Below are positions 16,514 through 24,580 of a stretch of DNA of 45,698 nucleotides, piece after piece (position 1 is the first letter of the stretch; each line of letters begins with the position of its first letter). Made by a program: the position numbers and the translations under genes. The notes under the pieces were generated by a model. That model was given only the letters and a program-made list of their open reading frames with translations, had not been told where the DNA came from and did no database searches. Source of the DNA: CAWDDA01 sp963813345 (GTDB lineage: Bacteria; Acidobacteriota; Blastocatellia; RBC074); assembly GCA_963813345.1 (NCBI GenBank), contig CAWEYR010000025.1, forward strand, positions 1-45,698. Reading direction: 5' to 3'.

Positions 16514-18827
16514 TCACGCTATATATTTGATATGCACCTGCTGAATCTTTCCGTTGAACTTGAATGGAGCCTTATCGAAGTAGTCCAGCGAAACTGGTGA
16601 GCCGAGATCGGTTCCGATGTCCAGACAATCGTTCGCGGTGAACAGCAGTGGGGCACTGATTGGCACCTGTCCTTTGGCTATGACATTTCCGTTGACTTTC
16701 ATCGTGATATCGAGTGGACCAGCAGGCTTGGGCACTGCATATTTGGTTTCGACTTCAATCTTCACCTTGCCAGTGGGCAATTTATCCTTGGCTCGGATCT
16801 GCGTCCGTTGGACGATGAACAGGTTGTATTCGTAGCAGAGCACCCCATTCAACACATAGCAGCTTAGTCCGGCGGAGAACCCTCCCAGCGCGTAGAGTAC
16901 GCCGTTGGCATTGGCCGGAATCTCAGTATCGATAGTGACAACGTTTGGTTTGTTGCCCAGCGCTGGGGCGCAAAATTCCGGCATGCGAGTGATGTCTCCA
17001 GAAAATGTCCACTCCTTGTATGGCGTGGAGATTCGAAGTTCTGGGTGCAAGACGGGAATCCAAAGGCCGCCGCCGATTGGCAGCGCCTGGTTCTCTAACA
17101 GCCTCGATGAGAAAAATCTCTTTCAGCTGGTGCAACTTTTCCGGCATCGTGCCGGCGAGGTCGTTGGCCTGTGTCCAGTCTTCCTCCAAATTGTAGAGTT
17201 CCCATTCGTCATTATCGGGAGTCCATTCCTTGATGCCCGCAGGCAGTCCCGGACCCACGGAAGGCGGGGGCCCAATGCAGAAGCCATCCAGCCCTCGTGG
17301 TAGATCGAGCGGCTGCCCATAACCTCGAAATATTGTGTGAGCAAACGGCCCTTAGCCTTAGCGTCGTTGAAAGTGTAGGCGAGGCTCACACCATCGATCG
17401 GATCCTGGGGGAATCCGTGGACCACTCGCGGCGGAGTGATGCCAAGAATCTCGTAGATGGTCGGAACCAAATCGTTGCAATGGTGGAACTGTGCGCGTGG
17501 TGTCGCGTCAGGCTTAATCTTCGCAGGCCACCGGACAGCCATGGGATTGCGAGTGCCACCAAAATGTGAAGCGAGGAGTTTCGTACCCTTGTATGGCGTG
17601 CTACCTGCCCAAGCCCAGCCAGCGTGATACATGTTGTCTGTCTTTGATGACCCGAGCATATCGAGACCCCCAAGTTCGTTCAGAGCGCTTGATGTGCATT
17701 TGAATTGTGGTCGGAATGCCATTCTGCGCCAACAGTTCGCTGATTGACCCACTCTGTCCTTCCGCCGACGAGCCGTTGTCGCCCCAGATGTAAAAGATCA
17801 GAGTGTTGTCACCGTAGCCTAGACCCTCGATTTCATCGACAATCCGTCCCACCTGTACGTCCACGTGTTCGGTGAAGCCGGCGGCCACTTCCATCAAACG
17901 GCGCTGAAAAGGTCTCTCATCCTCAGGAATACTCTCCCACGAGGGCATGGTCTCGTGCCGCGGCGTGAGCTGAGCGCTCTCTGGAATCCAGCCCTTTTCC
18001 TTAGCGCGCCTGAAGACACGCTCGCGGTACTTATCCCAGCCATCATCAAACTTGCCTTTGTACTTATCTGCCCATTCGTTTGCGATATGGTGTGGGCCGT
18101 GGATGGCGCCACTGGCCCAGTACATAAAGAACGGCCTGTCCGGCTCAAAGGCACGGTGCTTGCGGAGCCATCCGATGGCGTCATCAGCGAGGTCCTCGCT
18201 CAAGTGGTAACCCTCTTCCGGAGTTTTTGGCGGCAGGACAATTGTGGTGTTGCGCACGAGGTGCGGCTCGTAGTGAGAGGCCTCGCCCGCCAGAAAGCCA
18301 TAGAAATATTCGAAGCCCAAGCCGGTCGGCCAATTCTCGAATGGCCCTGCGGCCGTAGTTTCTTCGGCGGGAGTGTTATGCCACTTTCCCCAGGCGCCGG
18401 TACTGTAGCCGTAGTTCTTCAACACCTCGGGAATAAGAGCGCAGCTCCTCGGAATCTTTCCTGAGTAACCGTCCCAATCGTTCGCCAATTCAGCAATCTG
18501 TCCGTTGCCGGTCCGGTGATGGTTTCGGCCTGTCAGCAACGACGATCGGGTCGGTGAGCACATGGCCGTGGTGTGAAACCTGTTGTACGCGATACCGCTC
18601 TTGCAGATGCGGTCCATGGTCGGCGTGTGAATCTCGCCGCCAAAGGTGGTTGGCATACCTGGACCAGCATCATCAATCAATACGATGAGAAAATTCGGCG
18701 CATCATCAGGCAAACGACGAGGCTCAACACGCCGCTGATAGTGCGACTCCTGCATTGTCCTACCGGCAATGCTAGCGGAGGGAGTTGGCGGAAACGGTAG
18801 TACATCTTGAGATTTCGTCGAAGCCAT
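16514..18827 (-). pseudogene. Arylsulfatase (formylglycine sulfatase family) with three frameshifts
   Basis: From the ATG at 18827 (SD AAGGAGAG) the first frame carries the sulfatase core: NFLIVLIDDAGPGMPTTFGG (metal-binding Asp pair), CSPTRSSLLTGRNHH with the CxPxR motif whose Cys becomes formylglycine, GAWGKWHN, YWASGAIHGPHH and IFYIWGDNGSSAEGQ. It breaks near 17688 (extra C), continues as LNELGGLDMLGSSKTDNMYH ... FGGTRNPMAVRWPAKI, breaks near 17240-17260, continues as EWTPDNDEWELYNLEEDWTQ, and breaks again near 17095, ending with GVLYALGGFSAGLSCYVLNG and HIKYIA at 16514. The restored length of about 770 residues fits the large arylsulfatase group. The enzyme hydrolyses sulfate esters. No maturation enzyme (FGE or anSME) is in the window. 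Confidence 0.86.
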
Positions 18828-19011
18828 ATTCAGCTCTCCTTGCGATACATATCCGCAGTCTTCGGTATCTTTATAACTGATGGAACATCGATTCTTTACG
18901 TCTCTCATGCCGCGTTCCACCAGCCACCCTGATGGAGAGACGTTTTCGTCAGGCGCGCCCCACAAGCTTCTAGTGTACCCGCACTCTGCGGGTCGCCCTG
19001 GCAGACTCCAC

Positions 19012-20124
19012 TCAGGGTGTTTGCGCACCGGCGGCTTTTGCCTTGCCGGTGCTCTTCACGACAGCGAATGTATCGAGGGTCTTTCCATTGCCGCCAATGG
19101 CCTCGATCTTGATGGCGTCCGTTGTTGCCTGGACGACGAGAAACGAGTTGACGCCGGCGACTGCCTTTGCTGTGAATGTGTTCTTTTGGCTGACGACGCC
19201 GTTGCGCAAGAGCGAGCTCGCGCCGGCGGTCACATATTGCACGCGGTGACCATTGGGTGACGCTGTTGGTTGCAATTTGGACCGATCGTAGTGGTGGTCG
19301 TGGCCGGCGAGAACGAGATCTACCCCACGATTGACGAAGATGGGTTCGAGCAGCGCGCGCAGCCTCAACAGCGACCTCTGTCGACCGTGACCGCCAAATT
19401 TGGTGGCGGCGGAATAGATTGAGTGGTGCAGAAAGACCACCTTCCAACGCGCCTTGGATGCCGACAGCGCATCGTTAAGCCAGTCGAGTTGCTCGTTATC
19501 GATGGCCTCCTGTTGATTAATGAACTCGACGTCCTCGCCCAGTTCGGCATTGATCTTCGCAAGTTCTTTTTTCTCCTGGTCCGTAACGCCGTTTCGCTCG
19601 AGCTCGGCCTTCTGACGATCGAGCCTGGCCTTCTCGGATATCACTAGTGATTTGGCCTCGCCGGCGAGAGCAGTCGAATCGAGCGCAAAGAACTCAACCA
19701 GACCGTCGCCCTTGGTGAACGAGTAGAAATGGCGACCTTTCATGTTCCATTTCGGGTAGTTGAGTTGAAGCTTTGTTCCGCGCCGGATGTCGTGGTTTCC
19801 CAGCGCCGCATAGAATTCCACACCGGCCTTTAGAAGGTCCGCAAACGGTTCTTCAAAAACCTTCTGGAGTCCCAGCCCGATGCCGTCCTGGTACACATTG
19901 TCGCCAAGCATCAGAACGAAATCGAACTTTGCTCGTTGGTTTCGATAGTCCTTCATTTCGCGAATTACTCCGAGCAGCCCTGGCGTCACCAACCCGCTAT
20001 CACCAATGACGCCGAAGACGAGTGGTTCCTGCACGAAGCTCGCAGCTGGCACAAGCATCAGCGTGGCGAGCAACACGTGGAGAACGAGCTTTCGACTAAT
20101 CAACCTGAAGTATCGTAAATACAT
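19012..20124 (-). CDS. Exported metallophosphoesterase (purple acid phosphatase-like)
   Basis: A 370-residue protein with an N-terminal signal or anchor (KLVLHVLLATLMLVPAASF). The calcineurin-like metal-binding motifs appear in order: FGVIGDSG, MLGDNVYQDG, AALGNHD, VFLHHSIYS and LVLAGHDHHYDR, supplying the Asp, Asn and His ligands of a two-metal site. The tartrate-resistant/purple acid phosphatase branch is the best fit for length and for the GDNVYQDG form. An inserted helical stretch (KARLDRQKAELERNGVTDQE ... INQQEAIDNEQ) between motifs is probably a coiled coil and is not part of the core. Substrate unknown; a periplasmic phosphomonoesterase is likely. No frameshift. Confidence 0.88.
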   Translation of the reverse strand: MYLRYFRLISRKLVLHVLLATLMLVPAASFVQEPLVFGVIGDSGLVTPGLLGVIREMKDYRNQRAKFDFVLMLGDNVYQDGIGLGLQKVFEEPFADLLKAGVEFYAALGNHDIRRGTKLQLNYPKWNMKGRHFYSFTKGDGLVEFFALDSTALAGEAKSLVISEKARLDRQKAELERNGVTDQEKKELAKINAELGEDVEFINQQEAIDNEQLDWLNDALSASKARWKVVFLHHSIYSAATKFGGHGRQRSLLRLRALLEPIFVNRGVDLVLAGHDHHYDRSKLQPTASPNGHRVQYVTAGASSLLRNGVVSQKNTFTAKAVAGVNSFLVVQATTDAIKIEAIGGNGKTLDTFAVVKSTGKAKAAGAQTP

Positions 20125-20154
20125 CTCTTTTCCTTATCCGCGCGTGCAATCATC

Positions 20155-20358
20155 GTTGAGACGGCATCTGCGCTTTCACATTCACTTTACTCCGACTTCC
20201 AGTTCTGGCTCAATCTTGTCGAACGGTGGTTAGCAGGCTTAACTCAGAAGAGCGTTCGCCGTGGCACTGTTTCACAACTCCCTCTGATTGAGGCCATTCA
20301 CGACTACATCGACAACAATAGTCAGAACCCTAACATCTACGTCTGGACGGCGTCAGTC
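20155..20358 (+). mobile_element. IS630-type transposase 3' remnant
   Basis: Plus-strand reading gives RFHIHFTPTSSS, then after a one-base slip near 20204 WLNLVERWLAGLTQKSVRRG, TVSQLPLIEAIHDYIDNNSQ and NPNIYVWTASV. HFTPTSSSWLNLVERWF, RRG and NP-x-x-x-WTA are hallmarks of the C-terminal end of IS630-family DDE transposases, including the catalytic Glu in NLVERW. Only about the last 65 residues remain; the N-terminal part and terminal repeats are absent. The remnant ends exactly where similarity to the CobW gene begins. Confidence 0.8.
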
Positions 20359-20441
20359 CCGATGGCGATTATCCTTGTCCGTAGTTCTCGGCCATCCCAT
20401 TCATCGCCGATGGTGATATCCACACGGTTGCCGACAATGCG
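20359..20441 (-). pseudogene. Short 3' fragment of a second CobW-family gene
   Basis: The minus strand reads RIVGNRVDITIGDEWDGREL and RTRIIAIGT, matching VVGKRVDITVGDEWDGREPL and TRIIAIGA of the intact CobW gene at 20700-21803. DNA similarity begins abruptly at the end of the IS630 remnant (20358) and stops at the 250-bp repeat (from 20448). It is a scrap of a duplicated gene. Confidence 0.72.
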
Positions 20442-20447
20442 TTTGTC

Positions 20448-20697
20448 AGAGGCGTTCCTTCCCGGGGGGTTCTGTCTGGTCGCTATTATATGGGCGGGTA
20501 AAAGCTAACTCTAGTGTCAGAAATCCTAGTTCACGCGGGAAAAAATGACAGGCAATTGAGTCGCGCTTAGATCGGAAGCACGAAGACTGGCGATCAATTG
20601 ATCCAGGGAATAAACCGTCGAAATCAGAGGCGAGAGGGGAGGCAGAGGAGGAGCGTGAGGGAAACTCAACCTGCCGGGCAGAGTAACATCGAGCGAA
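20448..20697. repeat. 250-bp dispersed direct repeat, copy 1
   Basis: From AGAGGCGTTCC to about GCGAAAGCT this stretch aligns with 24321-24580 in the same orientation, with scattered substitutions and small indels. Shared blocks include GCGATCAATTGATCCAGGGA, AACCGTCGAAATCAGAGGCG and GCGTGAGGGAAACTCA. It has no open frame. In the second copy it leads directly into the 3' end of a PD40-kinase gene, and the last bases of this copy resemble that kinase stop region, so it probably derives from sequence downstream of such a gene. Confidence 0.78.
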
Positions 20698-20699
20698 AG

Positions 20700-21803
20700 C
20701 TACCTACCATCACTTTGAGTTAGTTCCCAAACGGGCGCATGTGCTCCATACTTCGAAGGCGAGCAGTTGCCCGTGATGGGTGTTACGTTACGGCATCCGT
20801 CAAAAACGTCGCGCAGCGCAACTCCATCCACTCCATCGTGCGCTCCGATGGCGATTATCCTGGTCAATGGTTCTCTGCCATCCCATTCATCGCCGACTGT
20901 GATATCCACACGCTTGCCGACAACTTGAAGAATTACCCGCCGGCCAGGTTCTTCGGCGGCATGAATCACGCCTTTGCATCGGTAAACGCTCGCCGGGAGG
21001 TGGCGCGCAGTTGCCCGCAGCGCTTCCAGTGAAAGTGGCTCTTTCGTTTCATAGCTCCACGTACTGAAAGCCTGCGAGTGAGCGCTCCCATGGTCATCAT
21101 CGTGATGGTTACAATCGAGATCATCACAGTCACGAGGATGAATCGGCTGATCGCTTGGAGAAGCGCAATCGAGTCGAGAGGGATCAAACCGGCCGACAGA
21201 CAACAGGATTTCCAGAGGCACATTTCCGCGGGATGCCTGGACGAGCCGATAGCGGTGGAACCTGTCGTCGAGCCAGGCGATGATCCGCTCGATCTCCTCG
21301 AGCGTGACAAGATCGACCTTATTGAGGATGAGCATGTCTGCGAATGCCACCTGGCGGAGCTTCAATTCCATCATCTCCGGGACAGCAAATATCTGCTCCG
21401 CGTCCAGAACGCACATGATGCTATCCAACCTGATTAGATCGCGCATCTCTTCGTGCATGAAGGTGAGTGCGATGCCCGACGGGTCGGCCACCCCGCTCGC
21501 CTCAAGCAGGACGTATTCGGGCTGCTCGGGACGCACCATTATGTTCCTCACCGCAGCGACCAGATCCTCGCGGACGTTGCAGCAGACACAGCCATTGGCG
21601 AGATTGATGATGTCCCCATCGTTTTCAACTCCAACAACGAGTTCGGCGTCAATGTTGATCGCACCAAAGTCGTTCACCAGAACAGCGACCCGAAGGCCGT
21701 GATCCCCTGTAAGAATGCGATTCAGGAGCGTCGTCTTGCCTGCCCCGAGAAAGCCGGTCAGAACTGTCAGAGGGATGGCATGCGTTCGGGGTTGGTTTGT
21801 CAC
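20700..21803 (-). CDS. CobW/COG0523-family GTPase (metallochaperone)
   Basis: A 367-residue G3E GTPase. Motifs: Walker A GFLGAGKTT (17-25), Asp-containing switch NDFGAINIDAEL, metal-binding CVCC (72-75, GCVCCNVREDL), LLEASGVADP (Walker B region) and the guanine motif NKVD. A His/Asp-rich loop (DCDDLDCNHHDDDHGSAHSQ) sits before the C-terminal CobW_C domain (STWSYETKEPLSLEAL ... VYRCKGVIHAAEEP). The family transfers zinc or other metals to client proteins using GTP. It starts with GTG after AAAAGGAG. It lies at the end of a same-strand run with an MBL-fold hydrolase (a zinc-type fold), a possible client; this is inference from position only. Confidence 0.92.
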   Translation of the reverse strand: MTNQPRTHAIPLTVLTGFLGAGKTTLLNRILTGDHGLRVAVLVNDFGAINIDAELVVGVENDGDIINLANGCVCCNVREDLVAAVRNIMVRPEQPEYVLLEASGVADPSGIALTFMHEEMRDLIRLDSIMCVLDAEQIFAVPEMMELKLRQVAFADMLILNKVDLVTLEEIERIIAWLDDRFHRYRLVQASRGNVPLEILLSVGRFDPSRLDCASPSDQPIHPRDCDDLDCNHHDDDHGSAHSQAFSTWSYETKEPLSLEALRATARHLPASVYRCKGVIHAAEEPGRRVILQVVGKRVDITVGDEWDGREPLTRIIAIGAHDGVDGVALRDVFDGCRNVTPITGNCSPSKYGAHAPVWELTQSDGR

Positions 21804-21894
21804 GGTCGTGTCGTCTCCTTTTCAGAATCTCCGGGAATGATGCTGACATTCTGGGCTTTTGATCCTTCTTAAACCACCTGCTGTTGCGCGCTGC

Positions 21895-22769
21895 CTAGCG
21901 CCTGCACAGAAGCGCCTTCACGTCTTGTGCCTGAAGCCCAGGATAGGCAGAGTAAAAGGCGAGTGGAACCAGATCGTGTTCCTTCACCCACTTGGTGAAG
22001 GCGGCAGAATTCTTTGACGTCGGAGTCGGTGGCGGATTGTGGGTGAACTTAAACATAAGATCGAATGCAGGTCCGAGCTGATCGGCGAAATCCTGGGCAT
22101 ACTTGTCAAACGGGCCATCATAAATGGTAAAGAACCCTATGTGATTGCCTGGAAGCTCTACGAGATGAGCAAAGTGTACGGTGCCCACAGCATCACCCCC
22201 GCTATTTAAGTAGCCCCTCAATACCTTAAAGGCCCCTTCAACAGCCAGAACCGACAAACGACCCTTCATCGGCATGATGACGAGAAGTGGAAGCTGCTGG
22301 GCGCCAGCCGCATCCAGTTCGATGCCCGCCGTGGAGGCCAATGATCTGATCTGTTGTGCCGTCGCGCCGGGGGAGGCCTTGTAGGCAGCGAATGGCTTGA
22401 TGCACTGATCTGTCACCCACGCGCCGAAAGCCTTCGCATTGTCGACCACGGGCGTTGGCGGCGGATCGCTCACGTGCGCGAGCACGGTATCCAGGACAGG
22501 ACCGAAATGTCGGGCAGATCTTCAAGGACCTCTTCCAGTTCGCCATCGAAATCAGCGAGCAGGCAGACCGTGTCCTCGTTCAGAACGATGAAGCGGCAAT
22601 AGTGAAGCGTACCCATCGTGTCCGCTGCCCGATAAAGGTCGGGGATCAAGGCTGGCATCTCGTTGCAAACGGCTGCGCAATCGGCGGCGGATTTCATCGG
22701 AAAGATGATAGTGAGGTGACCTTGCCCCGCATTTCCATCTTCGGTACGGGTCGAAGTGTTGGTCCTCAT
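21895..22769 (-). CDS. Two-repeat protein of unknown function, possibly dimeric alpha/beta-barrel-like (one-base frameshift)
   Basis: Starts at the ATG at 22769 after GGAGGAAGAA. The first frame reads HLTIIFPMKSAADCAAVCNE, GTLHYCRFIVLNEDTVCLLA and DFDGELEEVLEDLPD, then is lost near 22505. The second frame continues GPVLDTVLAHVSDPPPTPVV to 21895. With one base restored the protein is about 291 residues and shows an internal duplication: GTLHYCRFIVL...DFDG...FGPVLDTVLAHVSDPPPTP...FGAWV versus GTVHFAHLVELPG...YDGPFDKYAQDFADQLGPAFDLM...NPPPTP...FTKWV. The GT(L/V)H(F/Y)-hydrophobic strand followed by YDG resembles ferredoxin-like barrel domains seen in DyP/EthD-type proteins; this is a weak analogy. 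Situated between the MBL hydrolase and CobW genes with short gaps. Confidence 0.75.
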
Positions 22770-22803
22770 TTCTTCCTCCAGGGGTGAGGTCCCTATTTAA
22801 TGC

Positions 22804-24174
22804 CTAGTCCCCATGAAGTTTCTCGATGAGTTCATTCATCTTGTCCTTCGCACCCGAGACCTTGGCCTGGATCCTCTCACGAACCTTCTTGAGGACCATC
22901 TGCTTGACATCAATCTTGAAGCCTCTGGGGAAATCGCGTTGCGGTTCGCGATACACGTCCGGTGGGTAATACTTCCTCGGGTCAATCTCACGGTCGCGGA
23001 CGGTCTGTTCCTGGATGTCGGCTACCGTGTATCGAGGATCCGGGAATTTGACTTCCAGATTCGTCGCGCTCAGGTCGAACAGTTCGATCGCCTCTCTCGG
23101 GCTCGGGCGTGACATGTTGCCGGCTTCAGGGATTGCCGCCTTGCGCGTCCAAATCGCCTCTTTGGTGACGTTGACGACTACTACATCTGGCGCACCGAAT
23201 TGGAACAATCCGCGGTAATGAACTCGAATCCCGGCGATGATCTCCGGGATCAATTCCTCGTCGTAACTCATGTGCGTCACCATTGCCAGGCGAGGCTGAA
23301 TCTTGTTGAACATGTAACCGACCGCGTAATGCGGGCTGTGGGCCTGGTCGATTGTCGACGTGACGATGATGGGCGGCATGCCGAATTTCAAGGCCTGAAG
23401 GTTCGCTGTGTCTGGTTGTACCTCGGTGACGAACACGTCCACACCTTTGGCCAGTTCCAGCGAGAGATTGTCTGGCCTCCCGTCGCCCGTCCAGACGAAC
23501 GACAGTCCCTTCCAGTCGAGCCGGTAGGCCGAGGCGCCGTCCTTGACATGCGACCGCGCCCAGTGGCGGATGGTGACGCCGTCCTTGTCGTAGCAGATGC
23601 CGTTGTCATCGCGGAAATCGAACTCGTTGACCTCGACCTCGTAGCCGTCGCCCATCGGGCAGCAGTTGAAAGAGTCCGTATGCCAATGGGTCATCATCTT
23701 CATGCCCTCGATCATGTGCTTGATGCCGTCTCTCGGCGTGCGGCCCGACGGGCCATGCACGCGCAACGGCTTCCAGCGCGCCATCCACGGCGCGAAGGCG
23801 TAGAGGTAGGGCAGGTCGGCGTAATGATCCACATGGAGGTGGGTGAAGAAGATGTCGTTGACGGTCTGCAACGGAACCGCCATCGCGATGATGTTACGCA
23901 TGCAGCCCGAGCCGAAATCAAAGAAGAACCGGTTCCCGTTTCCCAGCTCGACCATGATGCAGGTGCCCGCCTGCGCGCGGGTGACCGGAATAGGCGTGCT
24001 GCCAATGAATGAGATCCGCATTTCGTCGGAGCCGAGCTCTTCCTGCCCCGGGTAGTAGATATTGTTGCTCGCGAGATGCGGTGTCGGGCGGTAATAGGGG
24101 GGCAAGGTGATCCCGCCGCTGGGGATGCCGCCGTAAGGATTGCTGGCCCGTACCTCGGTTGTGTCATGATTCAT
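22804..24174 (-). CDS. MBL-fold metallo-hydrolase (GntH-like group)
   Basis: A 456-residue protein, SD AGGAGAAGG five bases before the ATG. The metallo-beta-lactamase core shows FFTHLHVDHYADLPYL (HxHxDH zinc motif), THWHTDSFNCCP, IRHWARSHVKDGASAYRL, VWTGDGRPDNLSLE and VTEVQPDT. The N-terminal DEMRISFIGSTPIPVTRAQAG, the GTCIMVELGNGNRFFFDFGSG strand and the PDVVVVNVTKEAIWTRKAA end match the group that databases name after GntH of guanitoxin biosynthesis. That name reflects similarity only and no other toxin-pathway gene is here, so treat it as a hydrolase of unknown substrate. The C-terminal 100 residues (DIQEQTVRDREIDPRKYYPP ... KMNELIEKLHGD) are a helical extension. Cytoplasmic. First gene of a probable three-gene operon with the two-repeat protein and CobW. 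Confidence 0.85.
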   Translation of the reverse strand: MNHDTTEVRASNPYGGIPSGGITLPPYYRPTPHLASNNIYYPGQEELGSDEMRISFIGSTPIPVTRAQAGTCIMVELGNGNRFFFDFGSGCMRNIIAMAVPLQTVNDIFFTHLHVDHYADLPYLYAFAPWMARWKPLRVHGPSGRTPRDGIKHMIEGMKMMTHWHTDSFNCCPMGDGYEVEVNEFDFRDDNGICYDKDGVTIRHWARSHVKDGASAYRLDWKGLSFVWTGDGRPDNLSLELAKGVDVFVTEVQPDTANLQALKFGMPPIIVTSTIDQAHSPHYAVGYMFNKIQPRLAMVTHMSYDEELIPEIIAGIRVHYRGLFQFGAPDVVVVNVTKEAIWTRKAAIPEAGNMSRPSPREAIELFDLSATNLEVKFPDPRYTVADIQEQTVRDREIDPRKYYPPDVYREPQRDFPRGFKIDVKQMVLKKVRERIQAKVSGAKDKMNELIEKLHGD

Positions 24175-24566
24175 TTGTTCCTTCTCCTATCGTGCTTCAC
24201 GTTCACTTGAATTCCAAATTCAGTTGGTCGATGTATTGGTCCGATCCGCCGCGCGTCATTTCATCGACTCGATATCCGACAGCTTCCAGGTCCCATCGAA
24301 CAACGCCTCTTTGGGACCATAGAGGCGTTCCCTTCCCAAGAATCTCTGACCGGTCGGGATTATATTGGCGGGGCAAAACGCTAACTACTGTCAGAAATAG
24401 TAGTTCTCGAGGAAAAAACTGATAGGCGATTGCGGCGCGCTTAGATCTGGAGCACGAAGACCTTGGCGATCAATTGATCCAGGGAACAAACCGTCGAAAT
24501 CAGAGGCGAGAGTGGAGGTAGAGGAGGAAGCGTGAGGGAAACTCAGCGTGACCGGGCACGGTCGCA
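24175..24566. other. Intergenic stretch with a coding-like scrap and repeat copy 2
   Basis: No complete gene. On the minus strand 24256-24350 reads TGQRFLGRERLYGPKEALFD and GTWKLSDIESMK then stop, which looks like the tail of an unidentified protein. AACGCCTCT (24303-24311) and AGAGGCGTT (24321-24329) form a small hairpin. The right-hand part is the second copy of the 250-bp repeat. Confidence 0.5.
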
Positions 24567-24580
24567 TCAGCGGAAGTTTT
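24321..24580. repeat. 250-bp dispersed direct repeat, copy 2
   Basis: Same orientation and same order of shared blocks as 20448-20697. Here it runs into the stop codon region of the first PD40 kinase gene (minus strand), so relative to that gene it is 3' flanking sequence. No open frame was recognised in it. Similarity to copy 1 ends on the left at AGAGGCG in both copies, beyond which the two loci are unrelated. Confidence 0.78.

Noticed and set aside
23200..24012. Long plus-strand frame opposite the MBL hydrolase
   Set aside because: Arg/Asp/Val-rich mirror of a strong minus-strand gene; no start signal.
22804..24174. A guanitoxin biosynthetic cluster
   Set aside because: Only a GntH-like hydrolase is present; none of the other pathway enzymes is in the window.
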